In this document: piece by piece, positions 28,752 through 40,700 of the stretch
Position numbering within the stretch: the stretch's first letter is position 1
How the letters are laid out: each line of letters begins with the position of its first letter
Assembly: GCA_029964075.1 (NCBI GenBank)
Contig: CM057138.1
Location: 6,938,932 to 7,002,931 of the forward strand
Length of the DNA stretch: 64,000 nucleotides
Direction of reading: 5' to 3'
DNA from: Patiria pectinifera
Lineage: Eukaryota; Echinodermata; Asteroidea; Valvatida; Asterinidae
Program-made: the position numbers and the translations under genes
Notes under the pieces: generated by a model
What the model saw: the letters and a program-made list of their open reading frames with translations, nothing else
Told to the model about the DNA's origin: nothing
Databases searched by the model: none

Positions 28752-31700
28752 GTAGGCTTCCAACTAGGACATGATTCTCGGAAAAAGGGAAAAAGATGAC
28801 AGTTTGCATGTGATATCAGTCAAGTCATAGCTTTTTTAAAGGGAGTTTTCTCCGGAGAGTGTTTGTCCATAGTAAATGCTGAAAGTTGTGTACACCAACA
28901 TATGTAATGTAGGCTTTTTTAGGAAGGTTACGCAACTCCCTTGCTTTTGGATTCTTGGCTTGCAAGATGAACACAATGTCTAGGGATGGGTCCAGGAATT
29001 TGGGAGGGGGGGTATCGTCAGCAAATTTTTGCTGAAATGTAGACAGTGTTTTTTTTGTACAGACATTTGGCCTCCATGAAATCAATGGGGGCTCGTACCA
29101 TACTTTGAATGGGGGCACTGTTCAAATCTGCTGATTATTAATACTAAATTACAGAATAGTGCACAAATACCCCCAAAACTAGCTGGCTCTGTACATAATT
29201 TGTGCACAGGCGGACACTGGCGGATTGGGGGGGGGGGAAATTCACATTACTTTTAATGAATTTCTATGAAAACATGTATTTTTTGACAGGTGGGGGTGCT
29301 TTATTTTGGACGCCCAAACTCCTCCCCCACCCCCTGGATCTGCGCCTAACATCTGTGTCGGCAATGCTTGCACAGATTGCTGATCTTAAGCATTTAATTT
29401 CAGAGCCTGCATTTAAGTATAGACTTAATGCACCACTTCACCCTCAGCAGTTAACATGAAATAAATAACCGAGTCACATTACAAGAACTATTGCATCATC
29501 CAGTGAAATCAAGCAGGTAGTCGGTCAACCCTGGCTATTTGTGCTCAGGCGCGAATCCAGGGGGGGGGGGGGAGGGGGTCAAACCCCCCCTGCTCTGTCC
29601 AACAATTTCTTTTTTTCCATACAAATTCCAAAAAAATAAGTCGAACCCCCCGCCATGACACCCCAAAAAAATGTATACTGGTATAATGTCTGTCTGTTCT
29701 AAATACGGTAGACCATTCTGTAATCTAGTGCTAATAATCGTCGAATTTGAACAGCGCCCCCTATTGAAATATGGTCCCCCCCCCCAGTTTTTTATTTTAC
29801 CGAGGGCAAGTGTCTGGAGAAAAAAATCTGTGTACATTTTCAGATTTTTTTGCTGATGAAATCCCCCCCCCCCCTGCGAAAATTCCTGGATCCGCCCCTG
29901 GTGCTGTTTGTGCTGGATAAAAGTCACATGTCCTTTTTCTTTCAGGAGTTGTGTTGAACAAAGGAAAGTGGACTGGTCTGGAGGACAGAATCCTCCAAGC
30001 AAATGTTGACAACTTCTGCAAAGTGAGTAGCAATGAGTGCCTGCGTTTCAAAATTGAAAAGGAGCCACGGCTTTCAGCTAAGAGATTCATTTGGAAAGAC
30101 CTGTTTATGTACATTTCAAGTCATTTGTGCCATTTTTTTTTTAAATTTTAAAGTTTATTGAGTCAATATATATGGCTCATCAGGCTGGCATTCTTCCACA
30201 GTTTCCCATATTGGCATGCCAGTCCATCACAGGTTGTTCTTAATCTAACACTGAGTGGCCTGCCCACAGACATTATTTGTAGACAGCAGAAGGATTCAAC
30301 CCCCTGGCTGTGTTGATCACAAGTCAATAACATCCCCTCCCTTTAATTGTACCAGTGTTTCCCACCAGTGGTAAACCTCACGCTAGCCCTTGGAATCCTG
30401 ACATCCAGAACTCGGAGGAATGGTGTTATTTTAGTGAACCAACATGTAAGTTTGGGCCCAATTTAAACAGTTGTATGTGCCCATCAACAATCAGCCGAGA
30501 ACCCTTGTCTTTACGTACCAATGAAATCAACAGATAGCTCATAAATATGTATTAGCTTTGATTATTGTGCTTTCTTGCAGCAATATAACATCAAAGATAT
30601 TAAGGAGGTGATACTTCCACTCCTGTTTGAAGAAAGGGTACAAATTCGCAGGTTCCTTCGTCAACACAATTATATTCTCCGAATCTGTAAGTGAATTGTT
30701 TGCATGTGACTGATTTTCATAAAGTTTGCCCAATTTAGCAACCCTAACTTTGGCACAATTTGGAGTACACGTAAGCAATGCCAGTTACAGATACATGCAC
30801 ATACATTTATACATAAATGCATGTTGATGTATAACTGTTACGTTTAATATACACACATTTTGAAATAAAAAAATAATCAAAGCTTCTTTACAAACGTGCC
30901 CACATGTTTAAATGGAACCCATATTTAAAAAAAGGTACATTTTCCTTGTACTGGCCTTGCTTATATTTTGTAATTAAAAAAACCCATTTCATTACAAAAA
31001 AAAAGTTTTAGAGGAGAGAAGTGCATGATGGGAAGAACTTTAGTGTGTGTGAAAAGCATTGATTCAGTTTTCAATTTCAATTTTCGTTAAAGGCAGAGGA
31101 CTCAAGCGGTTGCCTTATTATGTTTACATCAGGTCACGGAAGATCTGTGATGACCGAAACTACAAAGGAAAGTAAGTTTGCCAGTTCAATTGGTCCTGGT
31201 CAGTAGTCAGTATATAAACTAAAGCGTGTTTTCCCGAAATCTCCTGCTGCAACACTAGGTTCATTGCCCTCCACACAGTACATCATACAGTGTTGGCCAG
31301 TATCCTGTCGTGACTAGCGTTGTGCATAGTGGTGTGCACGACCTGAATTTTCGATTATTTTTAAGAATTATAAATTTTTAAGAACTGTAAATATGTTTGA
31401 CATTGACCAGTTCACGCAGGAGGCCATACACGCTAAAGTTTTGCGGTATTCAGATGACCAAGCCTGTTCGGTATGGCGATATTTCACGATATTTCGATTA
31501 TATTTTCATATCGGAAATCGTATCGATCTCATAAAAAAAAATCGGCACATCGTGAAATTCGATATGCCGAAAAATATCGCGATATTCTTTTGAGGTACCG
31601 CTTTTTGTAACCAAAGTCAATCCCTTACAGTTTCAAAACATCGCTAAAGCGCTCCCATGAAAAACCGCAAACGACAAATTCACCGCATTGTATTTACCGC

Positions 31701-34700
31701 GATAGGTCTTACCTATTCAGGGGCGGAACCAACTGACTAACGTCACGTGTATTGGATTTTGCGTCTTCCACGCTGCGCTGCACGTGGTGCAGTACAAACG
31801 ACACAATTTCACCCGACGTACCAAGTGCCAAAATCGTAATCACGTGCGTGGAGTTAACCGAAGGGAAACGAAGTCTCTGACATTTCGCAAAGAAAATACG
31901 GTGCCTGTTTTGTTTTGACGGAAATGTGAATTTGTATAGACAAAACACCACAAATACATGTGCTTGAATTGTAGATTACGACGTTGAGAAGTGAATGTTT
32001 CGTTTCGGCACCGGCTCGAGGAGACCACGCCGATCCCGCAAATTTTTTTTCCAGCACCAAACGACATCCGCATACGCACGTTAAGCGCCCTCTACGATAC
32101 TTTTATGATACGTGGGCACTATATATTGATTAGTTTTCCACTTTTGAAGCGAGCAATGTGACAGCTCAGTCGATAATTCATTGTGTTGTATACCGGGAGG
32201 TTGCGGGTTCGAATCACGGTGTTGCACGTGATTTTTTTATTATTATTATTTTCTAACCTGAGGCTTGGGAGGATTTTATTAAAAAGGGAAATAAAGCCCG
32301 AATTTCATATATTTATATTTTTGATTTTCTTTCCATGTTTTTAGAAAAGTATAAAGTCCAAAACGTCATAGCGTATTGCGGATGTCGTACGCGTTTGGGA
32401 GCCGGAGAGAAAAAAAAATCGCCACAGGCTAGGCCGACTCCGCGCATGGAGCTCCGCGCAGGCGAACTAGAATCAAATTTTCCTGCACGTATTTTTCCTG
32501 ACTCGGAACGAGCTTCTCTTCCGTGGTTGTGCCTGGGCACTTACACTTGCTTAGTGCCAAAGCTGTCCCAAACTTATGAAATCTGTTCATATTTTCAGCA
32601 ACAAAAAACGTCGAAAACCAACTGTTCAGTCGCGGCTTTTATTTCGTTCACAGAACAAAAAATGCGTCACAAGAAATTGGACTGATCCATTCATTTTTTG
32701 TAAAGGGGTGTTTCACCCTCATTTTTTGAGTTAACATCGTTTTTCGAACAAAATCTTTAGAAAAAAAAATATTTTGTTAGTTTGTAACGATGAAGAACAT
32801 TTTCTGAACCAGGAAATATTTCGGACTCCATTAAAAAAAATATTATTTGTAATTCTGAAAAGATGGAAATACTGGTAAATTGTTTTCAGTGAAGCACACC
32901 CTTGCCGCAATGGTGTGTGGGCTGTACTATGCGTGCGCGCACGTGTAGATCATGTCAATGTGGCGTGCAATTGCGTGCTTGTGCTTCGTTCTTTCCTCGA
33001 TATGGATTTCTAATAAATTGCACATTTTTATCCAACATTTCAAGGTAATTTTGTTTTCGATGTTTGAATGTGGAATTTGTTTTCTACCTAAATTGGCAAA
33101 GAAAATGAGACTCTAGTCAAATAAACTTGACGATTTTGTTCAGGACATATTGGGTCTTTTTCGCGGCAGTGGACATGGTGGATCGTGACTTCGGTCGTGT
33201 TTTTTTGTTTGTTATTCCATTGTTCCATGAATGGAAACATGACGTCATCACGATAATATCGCGATATCCGATATTTTTTTCACGATATGCCAATTTAAAA
33301 ATAAATGGATATCGAACAGGCTTACAGATGACAGATAAACGCGCAGGGAGCACAGCCGAAAAATATTTGTCAACGATCCGCTGACTCGCAGCAAGTGAGG
33401 CTGAAAATATGAGTGTGTTTACTGAGGGTGATGGCTTCAACCCACCTGGCTTGTGGTCGAATGAAAAGTAATCCCATGCCTCGTTCCATTCTTGTTAAAA
33501 TAACCCCGGCGTGAACTGGTTAATTAAAGCAAGTTTTTATCAATTTTTGTGGCCAGTTTTTTTTTATAGCTTTCGTAGTGCAAATGGAAGTAGTTCAGAC
33601 TGAAATTCGCATTTAATTCAATACTCCTTTCACACAAAAAATGTGCAAACAAAATTTTGTTTGGGCGTGAGCTTTTTATTGATACCTTATTTGAATCTCA
33701 GCATTCACGAAGGACATAGTGCCATTGATTTCAAACTCACCAGAACCTTCACTCCTCCAGCTGTAACCATAGGCATTGTAAGACAGGTATAGCATTCAGC
33801 CAGGCACTCAGACTCAGAAGGATTTGTTCTAATGATTCTGATTTCTCCCATCATGCACAGGTATTGAAGAACAACTTGGTTGCCAGGGGTTACAGCACCC
33901 GCCAAGTTTAAAGTGCTATTGGCAGAGCCAAAGCTATCCCCAGGAATTGGCTCCCCAAGAAAAGCCCCCAGTGCAACCCCAAGATTCCCTCGGTCACCAC
34001 CTTTCACCCAAGTGTCCTCCCCAATTATCACCTTATTTGACCCCTTTCACAGTTACACTCATACACTCATTTCTGACATTTCTGTTGGTCACCACTTTGT
34101 ATTTGAGAGTCAAGTCCGAGATGGGATACACCGCCGACGTATCTGTACTGTTGACGACTTTATCGTGATCGTTATATTTATCTGGTACATCAGAGGTTGG
34201 GATAAATAGGTTGATGCGCCTGCGCAGTCAGTATGTCGATGTCCAGCGGAATACAATATCTGTTATTGAAAGCATCCGCAATGGGCCTTATCTTTACTTT
34301 TGTTTGATCCCGCATTAGCGTCCGCAACCCCGTTCTGAAATTGGACACATTTTCTCTTTCTATTCTTGAGTATGCCACGTTTTAAGTCACTGTGCCGTTG
34401 AGCCAGTTGTCTTTAAATTGTGATACACGTCGGTGTGGTGATGTTTTCTGATAGGTTCATTGAGAAAATCCAGATATTTCATTCATTCTCGTTGCCACTG
34501 GTCTTTTGCAGCTGCGAGTTGTTCTATCACTAAATCGTGCCACTTACGCTCCTCATCGACTTGATTCAAATTTGAAAATAAAAAGTTTGAACCCGTAAAA
34601 GCTAAGGCATTAACGATCGCGCCTCCTATCATCATAGCGACGCTAGCCATTTAATTTATAAATGTATTTTATATTAAATATGGAAACATTATTCATACTG

Positions 34701-37700
34701 AATTATAGTCCGAGCAGTTATTGGAAAGGTGAAAGCGCTGTCGACCATTTACACGATAAAACATAAATCGATAAAAAGGTAGTTAGAGCCTGGCTTAAAA
34801 AACAAGCAATCTGGCAAATTTATCTTCCTCCTCCCGACTACATACCCAGGCCTACGAGTACGTTGCGAGAGTTCGAAAAACCAAACGACGTTCATCAAAC
34901 AGATGTGTTATGCCTACCCTGGGATAAAGTAAAACGCAAGACTTATAAATATGCTTTGGTGGTTGTCAACGTTGCTAGTCGATACCACGAAGCAGAACCG
35001 ATGATTTCCAAAACGGCAGATCAAACTTGGTTTTTGTAAGGTTGACATCAGCGGTTAAAATCGAGTACATCTTGAGTCTTATGCAAATGGCTTCTTGGAT
35101 GACCTTACCCCCAAACTCGTCTTCACTTTGCCGATCACTTTCTTATTGGTTGGGTCGTATAAAGGAGGATCCGTCAAGTAATTCGAAAAGTCGTAGTGTT
35201 GCCCGTTTTCCCGCTTGTCTTTGTATATGTCATTTGTGTTAACGACTATCAACAGACTGTCCGTATCTGTATACATCAACCTGATGTTGTCTCTGTACTT
35301 GTCTTTCAATCGGTTGTTATAAAAATCATACATCAACGTTTTTGATACATCCAAGACTCTCACTCTGCAGTAGATTGGTTTGTTTAGCTTGGTTGTGGTT
35401 CTATATTTTTTGACAAAGGACAATTGTCATTCTGGAAACGGCACCATTGTTTTGTAGCTCGGTTTTTGGATAAATTGTTGTATTTTGAATTGATCATGCT
35501 CGTTATCGTATGTCAGTAAGTGACCGTCTATTCGATTTCTGACTCTTCCATCGTCTTACCAAACACTCTGTTCATAAGATGGAATTTTTTTCAGGGGGTA
35601 ATCGCGTGGCGTAGATAAACACGCTGTTGTTCATCAGTTTAAAAAAGTCTTTCTCAAAATTGGAGGTGGCTCTTGTTCTGAGATGCGTGTTTTTATCGAT
35701 GTAAGATTTCATCCAAGGCGCTTGCTGAAATTTTATCACCCGATGCACCTTTTTTATTTTCAAACCGAGCTTTAGATACAATTGCAACGTGGCGTAGTGT
35801 AAAACGTATTTTTGTTTTGGATACAGTGTACAGGTTAATTTTTGTACGTTGCTACTAGGTTTGGTAGCCAAATCACTTTGATAACCAGACATCCAATGTT
35901 GCTTTAATTGCCGATATAAAGTCTTTTTTCAAATATCGACCATTATAACCCGTCGGTACAAATTCTATATATTGACTCTCGTAACTCCTTATCCCCTCGA
36001 TGTAGACATTACGAGTAGGATAGACGTTTTCATTGTACGGTATTCTATATCGCTCTACGTAATCACGTAATTCCGTAATCTGGGAACTCCTTTAGCAGGC
36101 GGTCTGATCGCATTTCTCTACATTTATTATAAGTTGATACAATTTTTTTTTTTATCTTTTCTTTTTTAACGAGTTAGACCAATGCAGCAAGAGTTTAAAA
36201 ACCGTGCTGTTACCTGTTTACCTTCTGCTTCAGGGTGTGAAACAGCACGTTCCGCTCGATTTTTCTTTTGGTCTAAAACCAGACAAGTCTAGACTGGCGA
36301 GTAGGCGCTAATTTTTACAAAATGCTCGCCGCACAGCGAGTGTCGGCGGGGGTGTTATAGTTTGGTCAACCCCGAGATTTGTCTATTGTGAATAAGCCAT
36401 ATACACAATTATGTCTTACCAATATTTTACTGCATTATTCTTTTCAAGATACACAGAAGAAGAAATATCAGCTATCATGAAGCTGAGGAGGGTGTATGGG
36501 CACAGGTGGAGTCAGATTGCTCGACGGGTTGACCGTTCAGGCCAATCTGTGCAGGACTGGTACCGCGGTAGACCAAAAAAAGGACAGAGTAAGTTTATCA
36601 TTAAACAATTTCTTTTTGCTCGCTAAAAGTTGCTGTAATATTCCATAACTAAATGTGAGCGAAATGTGAGTTATTGGCACAATATAGCAAAACAATATTT
36701 GACTGCTGTGATGTGGGATATGACCCCCCCCCCCCCTATACAAAACTACCATTTTCCTGAAAATGTCCTCACACCGGGTACCACAACCCCACATGACGCT
36801 TCAGACTGTCATTTACCAACATACTAGTAAGGCCTTTCGTAAAAACTTGGCAGTTTTATTTACCGATGCCCGCAAATGCCCTCCCCCTCCCCCCCCCCCT
36901 TCCCCCGTGGCTTAGTACCCTTGGCTTGCATCAGGTGCTATACGCCCTGTGGGTATTAAAAACGTCATATCCCACATCGCAGCAGTCAAATATTGTTAAA
37001 TATAAGCCTGTGTGGTACAGCATGATTGATTGTAAAAACTAAGTATAACTGAATAGACGGCTACAAATGCTTTGACCAATGTTATACAGACCAATGTGAT
37101 CAATGGAATTTCCCTGGCAGGGACTGGCAAATGGAGCAAGAGTGAACAGAGGCAGTTAAGGAGAGCAATCATGGCTGCGACTAAGACAGATGAGGAAGAA
37201 GTCATGGACCAACTGGTTGGGATCCCATGGCGAGAGGTTGTCCCAAAGATTCCCACACGCAGCAGAAGTCAGTGCATGTGCCAATGGTGAGTGCCTCCAA
37301 TTCAATCATAAGTCACTCTAATGTGGCAAGCTTTGAAAAATCAAAACAAACTCCACAACATACAACTCAGCCATAACACACCGTGACCTAAATTGAGCAA
37401 TAAACAAGCACTGGAACATAAACCAAGGCAATAAACTACTCTACGGAAACATTTCCCAAATCCCAATTCACTGCCTTCAAAAAAGCCGCCAAAACATGCG
37501 GGAGAAACTACCACTGCAAAATCAAGAGCTAAACCCACTCCCAACAAACTCCGGCTTTTTTGAAAAACCAACCGAACCTGACAAAGACCGCAACATATTA
37601 CTTTCCTGATTAGAGGAACAAACCGGAACCAACTGAAATCATTTGGCTGTACTCGAAACACTCGAATGCTACAAATCTGATTGGAACGTATACCCAATCC

Positions 37701-40700
37701 CAACCACAACTTTTTCGTGAGTCAGCGTTGATTCTTTTTTGAATCACCAATCTGCAACTGAAGAGTGGCAGAAACAGCAAGGCACGAAAGCATGCTATTA
37801 CTAACAAGAGGATTTGCGAACATAATCCTCTGCTTGCACCTTTAATCACATTTGATTACCCAACCTATCATAGTCACGCAATCTCTTATGTCTGCCCACA
37901 TTACATTTCAATCGGACATAACCGGCAAAGACTAAGTCATGCTTAAAATCCATATTAAGCCATACAAGTCAGCAGAGAAGAAGTGTCACTGAATGGGACA
38001 GTGCCACCCCTTTTCCAAACGTTCATGTCTTTTTTTATGTAAGGGCATTCTATTTTGGTTCATTGGTTGTCATTTCTGACTGACCCTTTTTGATTACTGC
38101 CAACGCTGTCTGGAACCCTCACTAACGAAAACGTTAATGAGGAAAAAATTGAATGTCAAATGCATGCAATCAGGCTCTGTGTTGTTTAAACAACTTTTGA
38201 AAATAATAACCAATTTTACTTGAAGAATTGCGTATATAAAATGTAGCAACCAATGCAATTGCAGAATTTACAGTGGCATTGCCTCTCAACTATCAGGGGT
38301 CTATAGTTTACATTTACTGTTATGTCATGGCTGCCACTACAGCTAAAACGTTAGTGAGCTGCATAGTGCAGATATAAGTCCACTTCATCTTGCCAAATAA
38401 TACTTTATTCTTTTGTTCAGTGATATCAACTCATAGTAATCTCCTAGCAATAAAGAAAACATTTATTTATTTTGTGTTTTGTTAACTTGTAGGAAGTTTA
38501 ACTTGTGCTGGAGTGTTGGGGACAGAACCAAACGCGATTGGACACCTGAAGACTCAGTTGATTTGATTGAAAGGTAGGAGTTGTTGTCAAATCAATCAAA
38601 AATCAATCATGTCAATCATATGTCAAATACATGTCAATCACATGTCAAATACAAATAAGGGCATGGGAGGAACAGTGACAAAGGGAATGCCTTTGAAACT
38701 GTTCCCAAAATGTACAAGCTTTAGGTTTTTCAAGTATTCCTACTTTTCCTACTTTTTCCTTGTTTTATTACCTAGCTGCTAATTTTGTACTTTTTGTCTC
38801 AAAATTCCTACTTTTTCCTACTACAACTCCGAAACATGAAATCTCATAGAATATTTTTTAAAACAGTGTTACACATTGTCATATACAATTGTTGCCAGTT
38901 GTGACGGGGTCTGTGATGTTTTGCACACCTGAGGATGCCATTTGCCCCCGAGGGTGTGCAAAACACATGAACCCCGTCACAACACGCTACAATTGTTTTG
39001 TTATACTATGGTAATAGATTACAGCTGTCCAATTCTGTCACTGGTAACGTCTGAACTGTGGGTCTCTTCCTGTTGCAGTGCAGGAGCATGTTTTGGCGGC
39101 CCTTGAACTGGAACATGTTTCTGACGTCACAGCCGTGACCTGAAACATGTTTCCTGTGCACCGCGAAAACGACTGACCTGAAAATTTTTCATGACATCAT
39201 GTTACTGCCTACGTGACTGCACACAACCTCAAAAAATCACACGGCGACCGGACATGATTAACAATAACATTCAAAGCAAAAGTGGGAGGTTTTTCTAAAA
39301 AGAAGGGAGGAAGTTCTAAAAAGACTAGGCCTGATATTCTGTATCAACTTTCGTACCAATTGAAGGTAAAAACCCACTATTTAAACCCCATTTATGGTAA
39401 AAAGTAACGACATCTGCTAAGCTTGTTTACCTTTCTGCCATCTTGAAACATAAGTGAACCGACCGGAAACTTCGGTTCAACTTTGGTCGAAACAATGACG
39501 TCATTTCAGTGTAACCAAAGCGCCAAAACGGCCGCGAACCAGAAACATGTTTACGGTCACAGCGCAAAAACATGCCCCTGACTTGGCCAACTTTTCGCAC
39601 AGAATTTTCTGTAGTTTTCTTCGTGCTGATGCTGTCCTGTTCAACAATATCTCACAGGAACATACATGAATTTATGTAGTACCAGCGTAGCTACAACCTC
39701 GTACCCCAGGTCACACTAATATAATACAACACTGTGGAAACGACACTTTCAACAGCGGGAAAGATCAACGTAATGTACCCCATACATCACTTATGTACCA
39801 CGCCATACAACCACTTGTCTCTATATAAAGACTGGATAGCGGATATCCATACAACATTCACACAGTAGACTTTGCATATTGACCAATTCGCCCCCGGTCT
39901 CACGAAGATGGCCGCGTATAATACGAATGTTCTACGCGTATATACAGGCGCATTGTATCAACAGTTGACGCGCATTTTGGTCACGTACACATATTATGAT
40001 GATCTAAATTGGACACATTTCCGTAGTCATTATTATTTCCAAAACACCGAAAAAGGAAACTGCAGCATTAAAAAAGTAAACCACGATTTAGAGAAATTGC
40101 AAACCTTGGTCAGTAGTGGTGGTCAAAATATAAGTCAAATTAACCGGGATGTTACAAAAGAAATTTGCTGTCTATAAAGACGGCAACTTGTCCTTTGTAG
40201 ATCACCAGCCGGTCTCACCAATATGGCATCAAATTCATTCATTGTGCGGCTCTTATCCGCTATCCAGTCTTTATATAGAGATCAGTGCATACAACGTTCA
40301 TGTGTTTTTGTCACGTGATCCACTCTCGACCAATACAAATTTACAATCCATTACCGTGGTATAACAAACAATATGTCAATCACACAATGAAGAGATGGGG
40401 CGCAGGAGTACTAAACTGTACTTCCAAGAGCTTAGTTGAGGATGGAGCAAAAGTCCTACTTTTATCCTGGTTTTGTCCTCCAAAATCCTACCTTTGTTCT
40501 GTTTCTATTTTAAAAATTTTGACCTTTTTCACCTGGCTCTGTTTGAACGCCTGAAGGTTTAATAATCCAGTTACACAGGTTCAAACATTGAACTTTTCAA
40601 AATCCCCCAAAAGATAACCAGATTTCGCATGTTGATGTGTAATATCTAAGGTGTATTTTCATGGGACTTTTTGTTCTCTAGCCAGAGAACAAATCTTGTC

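Larger units (their letters stand above)
34190..36100. mobile_element. Decayed Polinton/Maverick DNA transposon
   Basis: Integrase fragment on plus (34790-35039) and protein-primed DNA polymerase B on minus (about 35040-35890) sit tail to tail with almost no gap, plus a further ORF on minus (34400-34651). All carry stops or frameshifts. Polintons are large self-synthesising virus-like transposons, normally 15-20 kb, so most of this copy is deleted. I found no terminal inverted repeats or 6 bp target duplication. Confidence 0.8.
31172..36448. other. TTF1 intron 4 (5.3 kb), transposon-rich
   Basis: Holds the 1.87 kb 8-bp-TSD element (31459-33324), a cryptic exon-like frame (33725-34031), the Polinton remnant (34190-36100) and an unexplained CpG-richer segment at 36170-36380. 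Remaining stretches show no gene. Confidence 0.75.

Noticed and set aside
29535-30002. 155-codon minus-strand open frame
   Set aside because: Runs through poly-G/poly-C tracts of a hAT-like MITE and antisense to TTF1 exon 2.
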